Counted from the first letter of the stretch, positions 9,401-18,529 are shown. The stretch is 62,244 nt of DNA from an uncultured Anaerovibrio sp. (GCA_902786545.1 CADACU010000016.1:27093-89336), one strand, 5' to 3'. Program-made: numbers and translations. Notes: generated by a model not told the origin, from the letters alone.

Positions 9401-9478
9401 GCAGGCCAATGTAGCCAACAGACAAAACATTGATTTAAGATTAAACACTTTCAGGCACTGATCAAATATATATCGCAA
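6467..9478 (-). CDS. Hybrid sensor histidine kinase with two periplasmic solute-binding domains
   Basis: About 1003 residues. Order: signal peptide/membrane anchor; two tandem SBP_bac_3-like (amino-acid binding) domains, about 40-270 (VRVGYYEEAGFQMG...) and 280-510 (FTVGYLDSYLPYSATD...); a transmembrane helix near 525 (LWIPVGGLSLIFLLILFFVV); a coiled coil; HisKA with H-box SHDIRTPLNAIIGF; an HATPase domain (N-box, DTGIGM, GTGLGMAI); and a receiver domain with ILMDVQMPNLNG. It resembles EvgS/BvgS-type sensors and would sense a periplasmic ligand and phosphorylate its receiver. There is no separate HPt domain. The start is a TTG with GGGGAGG 7-8 bases upstream; a longer TTG start at 9514 lacks this. 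No partner regulator lies nearby. Confidence 0.9.
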   Translation of the reverse strand: MRYIFDQCLKVFNLKSMFCLLATLACLLGSSEFMAEIAVEANDEKIVRVGYYEEAGFQMGADDNRVKSGYSYDYLQRLKMLNSWKYEYVYGTYGELYEKLLKGEIDLLPGLAHTPDRETIINYPNQPMGSIQYLFFKRSTTDYISSEPSSFNGRRIGALTGAQYKVAEKFLSDHNIQAQLVQYSDIKERDDALKKGDIDIMIAEGYNSFQNMGFENCQEAGTSDYYLVVNKARPDILAELDQAQYRLYHENPYFISELTKKWFNRTSFTTTLSKVERKWLAEHDTFTVGYLDSYLPYSATDSDGNVIGVVKDIVPEIFKSLNFTKIKIIYKGYENITQLNEALHNREVDVIFPVVSNYWITEIHDVLPSVPAVSSYFNVLYAGEYPDLTKARIAVSKRNGIMDDYRVVYYPNSEFVYYNNAYDCLDAVLQGKADAVFVSELRTEYLLRSKERYKDLNTAQLLNDGALGFAGLRENIEGMQVLDHGLSLIDKDFALSRAYNYMPKNEITTIDFFRKHLWIPVGGLSLIFLLILFFVVRESRKKGEFLRTTEAQRQQLADQVEEISLLNEELSAMNQELQSREALLEELSEEKDMQLARTRILNQELQNQHLELKEARAAADKANDAKTAFLFNMSHDIRTPLNAIIGFTELEDRMSDNVAKHKEYRKKIKMASHQLLDILNNVLEMSRIESKKIVIEEELTDAVELFNSCLAIFEGEMRNKHLELSSSCEIADHFLYIDRTHVSEVMMNIISNSVKYTPDGGSIFVGVKELPGEKVGECTIEFTVRDTGIGMSQEFVDKIFEQFSRARTTSQSGIQGTGLGMAIVKSMIDIMGGTIKVNSKLGEGTEMVFKLPHRIGKAPAEADDGQIQGDIWDFSGRRILMAEDNEFNAEIATTLLEDSGFAVDRVRDGLECIDMLTKHDADYYDIILMDVQMPNLNGYDTTQRIRKMADSAKSNIPIVAMTANAFKEDQQKAFDMGMNGHLAKPIDISKVFGTLKDILEKDE

Positions 9479-9620
9479 TTTGTGCACCTCCCCGGAGGAA
9501 TATATTACAAGCAATTACCATTTGATATCATTTCTATTTATTCTTTATTGATACCGAAAAATCCTATTATCATATAATTTTTTACAGTTTTTAACCTAAG
9601 CAGCTGTATCCCGAAACAAA

Positions 9621-9673
9621 TTAAGGCGGATACAGCCTTTACATTACCTGCAAAGGTGTCATATCCGCCTTAA
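9621..9673 (-). terminator. Long inverted repeat, probable terminator of the autotransporter gene
   Basis: TTAAGGCGGATA at 9621-9632 pairs with TATCCGCCTTAA at 9662-9673; an inner CCTTT/AAAGG pair extends the stem. It lies about 80 bases past the autotransporter stop and before the kinase start region. The T-run is weak, so termination is likely but not certain. Confidence 0.65.
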
Positions 9674-9751
9674 CACAAAACTATTTTTTTAAAACCTTTT
9701 TCCGGGCATCTAATTTAAACTATCAAAAGGTTATACAGGCTATCAAAGATT

Positions 9752-11758
9752 CTAAAACATCCAATTGAACCCAACGCGCCCCATAATGCCCCGTTGACGG
9801 CCTACCCAACCTACAGCGGAAATATCAATACTCATTTTATCATTACCCTGCGGTTTGAATACCCAGCCCATTTCCAGCATACCACTGGCTCCACGGGCAG
9901 TTGGTGCAGGCGTAGACCGACCATTGCAGGTGGCCCGGGCCGTACCATCAAATTCATATTCAAAGGCCGCACCAAAATAATATTTATTTTTTTCATTTAG
10001 GCCATGACTTTCCCGTACGCCCAACCGGAACCGTTCACTATGCACACTGTCGGCAGAAAACTCCTGTCCCGTACTCAATCGGAATGTCTCTGGTCCGGTA
10101 TAATTATAGAAAAATTTACCATAATAGGTAAATTTATGGTTTGGCTTCCACTCCACTTCCCGGCCCAAACCAAAATGGGCCCCATAATAACTGGTACTGG
10201 AATCAAAATCCTGCCTGGTCTTTATTCCATTGAATATATAATCATTGGTACTGTAATCCGACTTTAGGCGCCCACCCCGAAGGCTTGTTTCATAAAACTT
10301 ACCGTCGTTGAAAGTGGTACGGCAAACTATTCCCATACCATAATAACTGCTTTTGCCCCAACCATGGGTACCATCATCCAAATAGGAATCAAAGCTACCC
10401 CGGCCATACTCAAACACGGGTGCAATTAGTACCCGACGCTTTTCCGTGTCAATTTTTTTGGACAAGCCCAGCACCATGCTATATCCCCGCATATCAACAT
10501 AAGAGCCGGTAATCTGTCGCATATTACTGCCACTGGCTGCAAAAAACGGCGTATAAACCTGTGCTCCAGCTGCCTGGGCCGCACTGGCCGCTCCGCTGCC
10601 AGATAAAAAATCAGCTCCACGATTTATCAGTACGGGAACCCGAAATGATATAAGATTCTCTGTGTTAAAATGCAGCTCATCCGTATCAACTATCCGCATT
10701 ACTACATGATTGGCATCAGGACGACTAACTTCAAGAACATACATTATACCGTTAATATCCCCGGTAGGAAGCCCTGAATCACCGTGTCGACCGTAATAAA
10801 CTGTAGCATCATTATCCGTTATACCTGTGTCATTAACCAGCAAATTCACCACCGAACCCACAGGCAGACTGCTGGTTTTGTCCAAAATACCATTTACGGT
10901 ACTGGAACTGATATCTGTGCTTGCTCCACCTACTACCGTCACCATAGTATCACCGGACACAGACCCTATTGGTACATGAACATTATAGGCATTAAACGCC
11001 CCCAATTCCCCAATGGTTAAATTTGGCACATAGGTATTAAGGGTGTTATTGGTTCCCATAACAGCACTGCGGGTGCGATAAGTATCATTAAACAGCATCG
11101 ACCCGTAAATCTTGGCATTATATAAATCAGCATCCGCAAAAATATTAACGGTATTATCATGGAGCCGCCCGGCTATGTTCGGAGTATCCGGCTTTGTTTC
11201 CGCGGCAATAACATAATTGTTGAGTTTACCACCGTGAATATTGATAATATTGCCACTGACATCACCATACTTGCCATGGCCGGCAATAACATTCATCTTC
11301 AGGCCACTGGCCGAGGTATCATGAATGTGCAATGTACTATATCCGGATTGCTTAGCGGGATCATCGTACACTTTCCAGCCAACCACACTGCTATCAGCTG
11401 CTCCCACCTCGATAATATTTTTTTGCACCGGAACTGCGGAAACATCATCATGATATCCACCATATACATCGACAAAGGCATCACTGCCGTCAATATTAAG
11501 CGTCGTGGTGGTACCTCCCGGTTTACCACCATAAGCCCATATATCGGCCTCGCCATCCCCCTTTACCGTCACTTCGCGGCCGACCTGTTCATCCCCTTTT
11601 TTGATTAGGATAACCCGGGCCGGAACCTCGACAGTTCCATCGTGGTGTTCGTATTCAGACTGAACAGCCGCCGGCCACATAAAACAACCGGTACTGACGG
11701 CGAATATAAGCGCACTTATTGCCTTATGCAGTTTTTTCCCTTTACCAGTGCTTCCCAT
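9752..11758 (-). CDS. Autotransporter-like outer-membrane protein
   Basis: About 668 residues. The signal peptide (MGSTGKGKKLHKAISALIF...) is followed by a beta-helix-like passenger to about residue 390, rich in short repeats ending in N-I-x-G or GG (for example NIINIHGG, NTVNIFADAD, LNIDGSDAFVDVYGG). The last ~270 residues alternate in the manner of a 12-strand autotransporter barrel (YSMVLGLSKKI ... GRVGFNWMF) and end in Phe, the signal for BAM insertion. The start is set at the second Met (11758) because GAGGAG lies 6 bases before it; an ATG at 11779 is only 2 bases past the stop of the upstream small ORF, suggesting translational coupling. Together with the small GG-leader gene and the ECF promoter just upstream, it may be the surface partner of the exported peptides; this role is inferred. 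Confidence 0.85.
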   Translation of the reverse strand: MGSTGKGKKLHKAISALIFAVSTGCFMWPAAVQSEYEHHDGTVEVPARVILIKKGDEQVGREVTVKGDGEADIWAYGGKPGGTTTTLNIDGSDAFVDVYGGYHDDVSAVPVQKNIIEVGAADSSVVGWKVYDDPAKQSGYSTLHIHDTSASGLKMNVIAGHGKYGDVSGNIINIHGGKLNNYVIAAETKPDTPNIAGRLHDNTVNIFADADLYNAKIYGSMLFNDTYRTRSAVMGTNNTLNTYVPNLTIGELGAFNAYNVHVPIGSVSGDTMVTVVGGASTDISSSTVNGILDKTSSLPVGSVVNLLVNDTGITDNDATVYYGRHGDSGLPTGDINGIMYVLEVSRPDANHVVMRIVDTDELHFNTENLISFRVPVLINRGADFLSGSGAASAAQAAGAQVYTPFFAASGSNMRQITGSYVDMRGYSMVLGLSKKIDTEKRRVLIAPVFEYGRGSFDSYLDDGTHGWGKSSYYGMGIVCRTTFNDGKFYETSLRGGRLKSDYSTNDYIFNGIKTRQDFDSSTSYYGAHFGLGREVEWKPNHKFTYYGKFFYNYTGPETFRLSTGQEFSADSVHSERFRLGVRESHGLNEKNKYYFGAAFEYEFDGTARATCNGRSTPAPTARGASGMLEMGWVFKPQGNDKMSIDISAVGWVGRQRGIMGRVGFNWMF

Positions 11759-11781
11759 ATTCTGCTCCTCTACAGACATAC

Positions 11782-11940
11782 TTACATATCAATAACCACT
11801 GTCTCACCAATATCTACCGGGGCATCATTGTTCTCTACCTTATTGATAACTTCCACCTGGGCCCCACCTACAACTTCATCGATTTGGTCCAACTTCAGCT
11901 CCTGCTTGCCCGGCATGTTATTTTTCTTTTTTTCTTCCAT
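11782..11940 (-). CDS. Small double-glycine-leader peptide (52 aa)
   Basis: A short gene of 52 codons with a GGGGGGG-type SD. Residues 1-26 form a leader ending KQELKLDQIDEVVGG, matching the other GG leaders here (K/R-E-L-x4-L/M-x2-V/I-x-GG). The 26-residue remainder, beginning AQVEVINK and ending VDIGETVVIDM, resembles the C-terminal part of the 19458 peptide (VNVGSPVVIKD). It lacks the QQNN core. It lies between the sigma-factor gene and the autotransporter gene, with an ECF-like promoter 57 bases upstream of its ATG. It is probably cargo of the NHLM exporter, possibly matched to the outer-membrane protein it precedes. Confidence 0.7.
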   Translation of the reverse strand: MEEKKKNNMPGKQELKLDQIDEVVGGAQVEVINKVENNDAPVDIGETVVIDM

Positions 11941-11997
11941 TCTGGGTCCCCCCCTTACACTGCTACAAGAATATAATTGACAACCTTCTATTGATAT

Positions 11998-12024
11998 ATA
12001 CGAATGAAAACTATTGCCGTTACA
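11998..12024 (-). promoter_or_regulatory. ECF-sigma-like promoter upstream of the 11782 peptide
   Basis: Read on the minus strand: TGTAACG (-35), exactly 15 bases, CGTAT (-10). The -35/-10 pair is of the sigma-W/X type (TGwAAC...CGTA/CGAC). The same elements with the same spacing occur before three other GG-leader genes. It lies between the sigma gene stop (12046) and the 11940 start codon. Confidence 0.7.
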
Positions 12025-12045
12025 AAGAACAGCTATGAAATATAT

Positions 12046-12591
12046 TTATTCCTGTCCCAAAATCTGCTTAAGAGTTCCCATGGCCCGAAACAGTATAACC
12101 CCCACATTGGCAGAGGAAATATCCAATATTTCGGCAATTTCTTTATTACTCATATCGCCCCAGAATTTCAACTCAATAATTCGCTGTTCCCGTTCGCTCA
12201 GCTTATCCATGGCCAACAGCAATTCCTTTTTTCCTTCTTTGACTAACAGCTGTCCATCCGGCTGCTCCAAATCATCTACCTTAGGTGAAAATACATCATC
12301 CCATTCCACATTTTGGCGGTGGCTTTGCCAACGATAATAATCCGTCAAAGTACGGGTAGCAATCCGGTTAAGCCATGTAGCAAAGGATGCCTTGCTGCTG
12401 TCAAATGCGGCTAAATGCTCCACCATTTTCTCAAATACATCACTGACTATATCATCGGCTACAGTAGAATTTTTCACCCTGGCATATATTAAATTATATA
12501 TTTTCGGAAAAAAGTGCTCATATAATTCATCAAATGCCGTATTATCTGTTAGAGCCTGCTGAGCAATTTCGTTCCAATTCTTTTCTTCCAT
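12046..12591 (-). CDS. ECF-type sigma-70 family factor
   Basis: 181 residues with only sigma region 2 (FDELYEHFFPKIYNLIYARV ... ADDIVSDVFEKM, then ATWLNRIATRTLTDYYR) and region 4 (LSEREQRIIELKFWGDMSNKEIAEILDI...VGVILFRAMGTLK), so it belongs to the extracytoplasmic function group. It would direct RNA polymerase to the TGTAA-N15..16-CGTAT promoters found before the cargo peptides. It follows the NHLM ABC gene by 9 bases, so it is co-transcribed with the exporter. No anti-sigma factor gene is seen next to it or elsewhere in the window, which is unusual for an ECF factor. Confidence 0.85.
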   Translation of the reverse strand: MEEKNWNEIAQQALTDNTAFDELYEHFFPKIYNLIYARVKNSTVADDIVSDVFEKMVEHLAAFDSSKASFATWLNRIATRTLTDYYRWQSHRQNVEWDDVFSPKVDDLEQPDGQLLVKEGKKELLLAMDKLSEREQRIIELKFWGDMSNKEIAEILDISSANVGVILFRAMGTLKQILGQE

Positions 12592-12600
12592 ATTCCTCTC

Positions 12601-15315
12601 CTATGCAACCTGACGCTTTACCAGCTGGGCAAACACACCGTTTTGGGCCAACAGCTCATCATAGGTACCGTTTTCCACTATACTGCCTTTATCCATAACC
12701 AAAATCCGGTCACAATTACGGATGGTGGATAATCTGTGGGCAATGACCAACCTGGTGGTATTAAGCTTATCCAGACTTTCTGTAACAATGGCCTGAGTAC
12801 GGTTATCCAACGCACTGGTAGCCTCATCAAAAATCAGAATAGCTGGTTTGGCTGCCAAGGCCCTGGCTATCATAATCCGTTGCCGTTGACCACCGGAAAT
12901 ATTATTGGATCCCTCGCTGATTACCGTCTGCATTCCCATAGGCATCTCCCGGATATCATCGGCAATTCCGGCGGCTTCAGCCGCCACCCAGGCATCATCC
13001 ATAGAAAGAGCTGAATTCCCCACAATATTAGTAAAAATATCGCCGGACATCAGCTGACCGTTTTGCAAAACTACGCCCATTTGGCAACGAACTGACGGAG
13101 CTGACAAATCAGCCAATGATTGACCATCATAGTAGATTGCCCCGCTTTTCGGTTGTTCGAACCCCAACAGCAAACGCACCAGTGTGGATTTTCCACAGCC
13201 GGAATGCCCTACAATAGCCACATTCTCCCCGGCTGCCACCTGAAAGCTCACATCGTGAATAACATCTTTTTTACCTTCGCCATAGGCAAAGGACAAATGG
13301 CTCACCTCAATAGCTCCGGACAACGGCTCAGCTTCCAGCTTATCCTCGGTGGTTTCCGGCACTTCCGCCAAAATTGGCCGCAGATTTTCAATATGAGGCT
13401 GAATGGTAAAATAGGTCCCAATTAAAGGAATTACCGAATTTAAGGTGGCATTAAACGAGCTGAAGGCTGCTTCAAAGGCCAAAAATTGTGCATAGCCAAT
13501 TCCGGTTGTTACCAATTTTCCGCCAGTACCGTCACTGATTGATTCCTGCATACCATAAATGACCACATAATATAAAAGCATGGTGAGAATAAATGGCTGC
13601 ACTGCCGCAATTATCGTATTGTAATTCCCCTGCCATCTAAGCTTCAGATTCCACTTCCAGGTTTCGCCAAAAACCTTACTCCAAAGGTGATACGCCTGTT
13701 CTTCCGCCCCCCGAACCCGGAACTTGGACAATCCGCTGAATAGCTGTTGAACCAAACCCGCCTCAGCGTTGCCAGCCGTAATCAAATTGCGCTGAAACTT
13801 CAGCACCCGACGGTAAACAAAGGCTGTAATCAAACACCACACCAACCAGACCACCATAGCTGCCGCCGTCAGCTTCAGGCTGTACCAACACATAAGCAGC
13901 AAACTCCAAAAGGAAAAAATCGTATTAAATACCCCGGTAACAAAATTACCGCTTACTACATCCTTGATAGCATCTATACCATGCATCCGGCTGGCCAGTT
14001 CCCCACTGGTGAACTGTTGGAAAAATTTTTGTGGCAACGATAAAAGTCTGCCCCACAACGCAGCCTCCACAGCCATATCCAGCCTGGTACCAATCCGCAT
14101 CACAGCTATAACCCGAATCATGGACAAAGCCGCCATGGTAAAGCTGGTGACCAATACTACCTGGGTAACGGTTACCAGTCCTTCTCTATCCATAATTGGT
14201 AGAATATCCTGGAAGATTGTTTCAGTTATTATCGGTGAAACCAATGGAATTAAGCCGGCAAAAAAGCTTACCAGCAAAATGGTCCGATAATCAGCCTTCC
14301 AACACTGATTGACCATAAATCGAATCAAATCAATAATTTTCAGCTTGCGTCGCGGAAAACCGGCATAACAAACAAACGCATCCTCATCCAGCTGAGCTAC
14401 TACATCATCCGTCAAAGGAATACCAGCCGGTTGCTTTTTGGTAATCAGCCTGTATTCCCCCGGACCATTAGGAATAATCGCCGCCAATTCTTTTTTATCA
14501 CCATAATAGCCAATCATTACCCCGCTGTCTTTGGAAAACCAATCGTTCCCCTCCAGTTTTACTAACCGAAGCTCTATATTGGCCTTTTGCGCTAAACGAC
14601 GCAGCAGAGTCAACGGATCCAGCTTTTTGGCAATATCTGTGGAAAGAGAAATGTCCCCATCCGGCATTGATAAGGCTTTAGACGCCTGACGCAATATAAA
14701 GACCGTTTCAGATATGGCACGCCCTTCCTGCTCCGAACTGGTTTCCTCGTAATATATTTCATCGTCACCCAACAAAATATTGATAGCATCCCTGACCAGC
14801 CACCTTTTCTGTTTGGCCAGAATTTTTTGCCGACGGGCCAGCTGTTTGTCAGCTGATAAAAACCGTACTCCCTGCAGCATGGAAAAAATCTGCTGGTGGC
14901 TTATAAAAGTCTTTAACAGCTCCTCCCGGTTATCCTGACAGTCCTGAAATAACTCAGCCTTTGGCCATAAGGAGAGCATATCATCCCCTATAGCAATCAT
15001 CCGTTTAACCCAGGAGATTTTACTTAAAGTATTAAACCACCCATACATCAACGGAAGAAGTTCTTCCGTTGCGGTGTCTGCCATGGTCTTTTCAATAAGC
15101 ACACTGTCAGTTACTGCATATATATGAATAAATACTTCGCCAAATTCATCCATAGCAGGGAAAATGGCCTTGCCAGTGTCCAAAGACAACAAGAAAACCT
15201 GGCGGTAATCCCGTCCCTCCCGGGTAACAGCATAAACCTCCACCTTTCCTGCATCCAACACTAAAAATTTATCTTCATTTGTCAGCAGCCAACGCTGGCC
15301 CGCCTGTAATTCCAT
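12601..15315 (-). CDS. NHLM-type ABC transporter, permease/ATP-binding protein
   Basis: 904 residues. The N-terminal ~300 residues are a non-catalytic region typical of the second NHLM ABC protein (beta-rich, cNMP-like start LLTNEDKFLVLDAGKVEVYAV). Then come about six membrane segments (from TILLVSFFAGLIPLVSPIITE) and a C-terminal ATPase: Walker A GHSGCGKST, signature ISGGQRQR, Walker B LIFDEATSALD. In these systems it acts with the C39 peptidase/ABC protein and an HlyD-type adaptor to export leader-bearing peptides in diderms. It is the third gene of the exporter operon, 24 bases past the peptidase/ABC stop. Confidence 0.9.
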   Translation of the reverse strand: MELQAGQRWLLTNEDKFLVLDAGKVEVYAVTREGRDYRQVFLLSLDTGKAIFPAMDEFGEVFIHIYAVTDSVLIEKTMADTATEELLPLMYGWFNTLSKISWVKRMIAIGDDMLSLWPKAELFQDCQDNREELLKTFISHQQIFSMLQGVRFLSADKQLARRQKILAKQKRWLVRDAINILLGDDEIYYEETSSEQEGRAISETVFILRQASKALSMPDGDISLSTDIAKKLDPLTLLRRLAQKANIELRLVKLEGNDWFSKDSGVMIGYYGDKKELAAIIPNGPGEYRLITKKQPAGIPLTDDVVAQLDEDAFVCYAGFPRRKLKIIDLIRFMVNQCWKADYRTILLVSFFAGLIPLVSPIITETIFQDILPIMDREGLVTVTQVVLVTSFTMAALSMIRVIAVMRIGTRLDMAVEAALWGRLLSLPQKFFQQFTSGELASRMHGIDAIKDVVSGNFVTGVFNTIFSFWSLLLMCWYSLKLTAAAMVVWLVWCLITAFVYRRVLKFQRNLITAGNAEAGLVQQLFSGLSKFRVRGAEEQAYHLWSKVFGETWKWNLKLRWQGNYNTIIAAVQPFILTMLLYYVVIYGMQESISDGTGGKLVTTGIGYAQFLAFEAAFSSFNATLNSVIPLIGTYFTIQPHIENLRPILAEVPETTEDKLEAEPLSGAIEVSHLSFAYGEGKKDVIHDVSFQVAAGENVAIVGHSGCGKSTLVRLLLGFEQPKSGAIYYDGQSLADLSAPSVRCQMGVVLQNGQLMSGDIFTNIVGNSALSMDDAWVAAEAAGIADDIREMPMGMQTVISEGSNNISGGQRQRIMIARALAAKPAILIFDEATSALDNRTQAIVTESLDKLNTTRLVIAHRLSTIRNCDRILVMDKGSIVENGTYDELLAQNGVFAQLVKRQVA

Positions 15316-15339
15316 ACCATCACAACCTGCTATAAATAT

Positions 15340-17541
15340 TTATTCATTACTTGCACTGTACTCTTGAATTAACTGCCGATATGGACCATCATGCTCCATC
15401 ATATCCCGATGACGCCCCCGTTCCACAACTTTGCCCCGGTCCAATACGATAATCTCATCCGCATCCCGAATAGTAGACAATCGGTGTGCGATAATTACAC
15501 AGGCACATCCCCGATGCCGGATGTTTTCCAAGACCTTCTCTTCAGTAATTGGGTCAAGGGCGCTAGTCGCTTCATCCAATACCAAAATAGATGGATTGAC
15601 GGCCAAAGCCCGGGCAATTTCCAGACGCTGACGCTGGCCTCCGCTAAAGTTAAGGCCACCCTCGGACACAGCAGCATCATAACCGTTTTCCAGTTGCAAA
15701 ATATCATCATGAATGCAGGCATCCTTGGCCGCCTGAACAATGTCACTTTGTCGCAGAGAATTATCAAATAAAGCAATATTTTCCCCCACGGTGCCGGTAA
15801 TCTGAAATACATCCTGATCCACCGATGCCAAAGAAGTGGTAACAATATTGCGAGGGATGTTCCGCCGCGGCATCCCATCAAAGAGTACTTGACCGCTCCA
15901 TTCTTCGTACAAACCGGTAATAATCTTTGCCACAGTGGACTTACCGCTACCGGATGAGCCCACAATAGCCACCCAATGTCCAGGCTTTAAATGCAGATTA
16001 AAACCCATCAATAAAGGTGGTTCCAACGGACTGTAGCCAAAGCTGACATCATTCAGCTCAAGGTCACCTGAAAGTCGCTGCTTCTCAAACCCCAACGGTT
16101 TTTTCGCCGGATAATTTAAGCTATCCACATCATAGCGCCGTACATCGTTAAGCCGCTGCATCTGCATCTCAGTTGTCTGCAAATTGGTATACAGTCTGGA
16201 CAGATTATTCACCGGAGCCTGGAAACTGCCCATCAGGTGCTGAAAAGCCACAAACATACCGGCTGTCATGGCCCCGTCCATAATGGAAAAACCACCGAAG
16301 GTCATAATAAGGGCCCCATTGAGTCCCGCCAACAGGGTTGGCAACATATTAACCGACAGCATCCAGAGTTGTGATTCCTGCCGGCCATTCAGTACCTTGG
16401 CCCGATATCCGGCCCATTTCATAAAGAAATCGCCTTCATTGCCATTGGCCTTAATACTGTCAATCATGGTCAAGCCGTTAATGGCCGTACCATATTCCTT
16501 GCCAACATCCTGCTGAATACGCATGGCCAAATCCGTCAAACGGCGTCTGGTGTACATCAATACCCCAATATTTATGGCCATAAAGCAAATACCAATAAAA
16601 GTCAAAAATGCATTATACTGCAGCAGCAATATCAGGTAAAAAAAGGCCACAAAGGCATCCAACACTGCTGTAGCGGCCTGACCGGACAAAACAGCGGCCA
16701 CGGATTCATTCATCGCAATACGACTGGCTACCTCAGCGGCATATCGTTGATGGAAAAAATGCATCGGCAGTCGCAGCAAATGCCAAAAAAAGCTGGATGA
16801 ATCAGCCAAAGTAAGCTTTCGTTGCCATCTGGTCAACATGACTGCCCGAAGCCAGGTCAATACAGCTGATACAATGAAAGACACCGTCATGGCCAAACAT
16901 AGATTTACCATCCAATCCCGGTGTTTTCCCGTGAGTATATCATCCAAAAAAATTTGGCTGAATACCGGTGCTGCCAATCCAGGCACAATCATACACAGCC
17001 CCAACAATACCAGAAACACCATGCCCCACTTATCTTCCCACAGCTTTCCCGCCACAGCTTTAAACACATTGTAACGATGGCCGGCTGGCTGAAATCCCTC
17101 CGCTGGTCGTATGGTCATGGCAATCCCTGTGTAGGAGGTAAGAAACTCATCCCAAGTAACTGTCCGTTGGCCCATGGCCGGATCATTCAGGTAAACAATA
17201 TCCCCCCGAATACCTTCCAGCACCACGAAATGATTAAATTCCCAATGAATAATCAATGGGTAATCCGCTTCTTCCCGTATGCTATCGGCTTCCCAGCTGT
17301 AGCCATGTACCTCACAGCCCCGGGCTTTGGCAGCTCTCATTACATTACTGGCCTTGCTGCCATCCCGGTTAACTCCACATTCAGCCCGCAGTTTTTCCAA
17401 TGGAATCCACAGGCCATAATGAGCCAACACCATGGCCAAGGAAGCTGCACCACATTCAGTAGCCTCCATTTGCAATATCGTAGGTACCTTCACCCGCGCT
17501 CCCGGTTTATTAAATATATTTTGCAAAAAATCCATAGCCAT
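15340..17541 (-). CDS. NHLM-type peptidase/ABC transporter (C39 leader peptidase)
   Basis: About 733 residues: an N-terminal C39 peptidase (Gln24, catalytic Cys30 in TECGAASL, His104 in NHFVVLEG, Asp120 in LNDPAMG), membrane domain, and ATPase with GSSGSGKST, FSGGQRQR, LVLDEATSALD. It would cut cargo after the GG of the leader and export the core. The start is placed at 17541, just past the adaptor stop, with AGGTGA overlapping that stop; the earlier ATG at 17565 is also possible and would overlap the adaptor gene. Many GG-leader proteins in the cluster fit it as substrates. No peptide-modifying enzyme lies nearby. Confidence 0.93.
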   Translation of the reverse strand: MAMDFLQNIFNKPGARVKVPTILQMEATECGAASLAMVLAHYGLWIPLEKLRAECGVNRDGSKASNVMRAAKARGCEVHGYSWEADSIREEADYPLIIHWEFNHFVVLEGIRGDIVYLNDPAMGQRTVTWDEFLTSYTGIAMTIRPAEGFQPAGHRYNVFKAVAGKLWEDKWGMVFLVLLGLCMIVPGLAAPVFSQIFLDDILTGKHRDWMVNLCLAMTVSFIVSAVLTWLRAVMLTRWQRKLTLADSSSFFWHLLRLPMHFFHQRYAAEVASRIAMNESVAAVLSGQAATAVLDAFVAFFYLILLLQYNAFLTFIGICFMAINIGVLMYTRRRLTDLAMRIQQDVGKEYGTAINGLTMIDSIKANGNEGDFFMKWAGYRAKVLNGRQESQLWMLSVNMLPTLLAGLNGALIMTFGGFSIMDGAMTAGMFVAFQHLMGSFQAPVNNLSRLYTNLQTTEMQMQRLNDVRRYDVDSLNYPAKKPLGFEKQRLSGDLELNDVSFGYSPLEPPLLMGFNLHLKPGHWVAIVGSSGSGKSTVAKIITGLYEEWSGQVLFDGMPRRNIPRNIVTTSLASVDQDVFQITGTVGENIALFDNSLRQSDIVQAAKDACIHDDILQLENGYDAAVSEGGLNFSGGQRQRLEIARALAVNPSILVLDEATSALDPITEEKVLENIRHRGCACVIIAHRLSTIRDADEIIVLDRGKVVERGRHRDMMEHDGPYRQLIQEYSASNE

Positions 17542-17546
17542 ATGAC

Positions 17547-18506
17547 TCACCTGTTCCGCAGCCATTGGCTGATTTTATAAAATACTTTTTCAATCGGTGG
17601 ACGCCGTTCAATAATAACCGAACCCGTACAAAAACTGCCCGGAGTTATGGGCTTATGCTCCCCTACAAAAGAAGTCCACAAATAACCGGAAGGATTGTTT
17701 TCATCCTTCACTAAGACGAAGGAAACTTCTACAACTGCCCCCTGACCACTAGCCATAAGCCACTGGGCCAGTTCCGGATTGCTTACCTGCTGTACAATAG
17801 ATTGCAACGCCACCGGATAGTCCGAAACAGTACGCACTACTCCAATAAGACTGCCTGATTCCTGTACATCTGCCCCATTGGGTACCAGCTGAATGGTTTG
17901 GCCAGGCTCGATGCGTTTGCCCTTATCCAGCGGAACATACAATACCCCGGTCAAATCACTGCGCTTTTGGGTTAATCGCACCGTACAAAGCGTAGTTCCA
18001 CTGGTTACCACACTACCCTTACGCACCATAACACGATCCACAACGCCATCATAGTCACTAATCACATCCCGGGAAGCCAGCTGATGCTGCAGTTTGGCTC
18101 TATACTGATACACCTGGTTGGCCGTATCATGCATATTCCCAGCCAGTTGGGAACCATATTGGGCCATATTGGTATCTGCTGACTGCTCCGGCTGTTCCAA
18201 CTGGGCAATAATGTCACCTTTTTTGACTTCCGAGCCTTCCCGGACATATACATGGGAAATTTTCCCACCAGCCACATGATTTATCGTAGCCATACCACCT
18301 GGGTCCAAAATCATCCCTTTACCATCAGCCCGTACCGTAAAGGAACCAAAAATAGACCATAGGATAACCGATATCAACAGAATCCCGATAGCCACCAGCG
18401 ACATCCAACCAATAGGCGTGGTAATGGGCAGTAGCATATCCAGTCGGTCAGGAGAGCGCAGCTTATCCAGCGCCGCCTTGCTAAAAATATCACTTCCATC
18501 TGACAT
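17547..18506 (-). CDS. NHLM-type HlyD family secretion adaptor
   Basis: About 319 residues. A cytoplasmic N-terminus is followed by one membrane helix (WMSLVAIGILLISVILWSIF), then a lipoyl-like half-domain (GGKISHVYVREGSEVKKGD), a short alpha-hairpin region, a second half (DYDGVVDRVMVRKGSVV) and a beta-barrel. This fits the NHLM secretion protein family. It bridges the inner-membrane ABC proteins to the outer membrane. The start is placed at 18506 with GGGAGG upstream; 18524 would put the SD inside the gene. It is the first gene of the exporter operon, with a sigma-A-like promoter at 18530-18557. Confidence 0.85.
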   Translation of the reverse strand: MSDGSDIFSKAALDKLRSPDRLDMLLPITTPIGWMSLVAIGILLISVILWSIFGSFTVRADGKGMILDPGGMATINHVAGGKISHVYVREGSEVKKGDIIAQLEQPEQSADTNMAQYGSQLAGNMHDTANQVYQYRAKLQHQLASRDVISDYDGVVDRVMVRKGSVVTSGTTLCTVRLTQKRSDLTGVLYVPLDKGKRIEPGQTIQLVPNGADVQESGSLIGVVRTVSDYPVALQSIVQQVSNPELAQWLMASGQGAVVEVSFVLVKDENNPSGYLWTSFVGEHKPITPGSFCTGSVIIERRPPIEKVFYKISQWLRNR

Positions 18507-18529
18507 ATCCAATAAACCTCCCACGCCTT

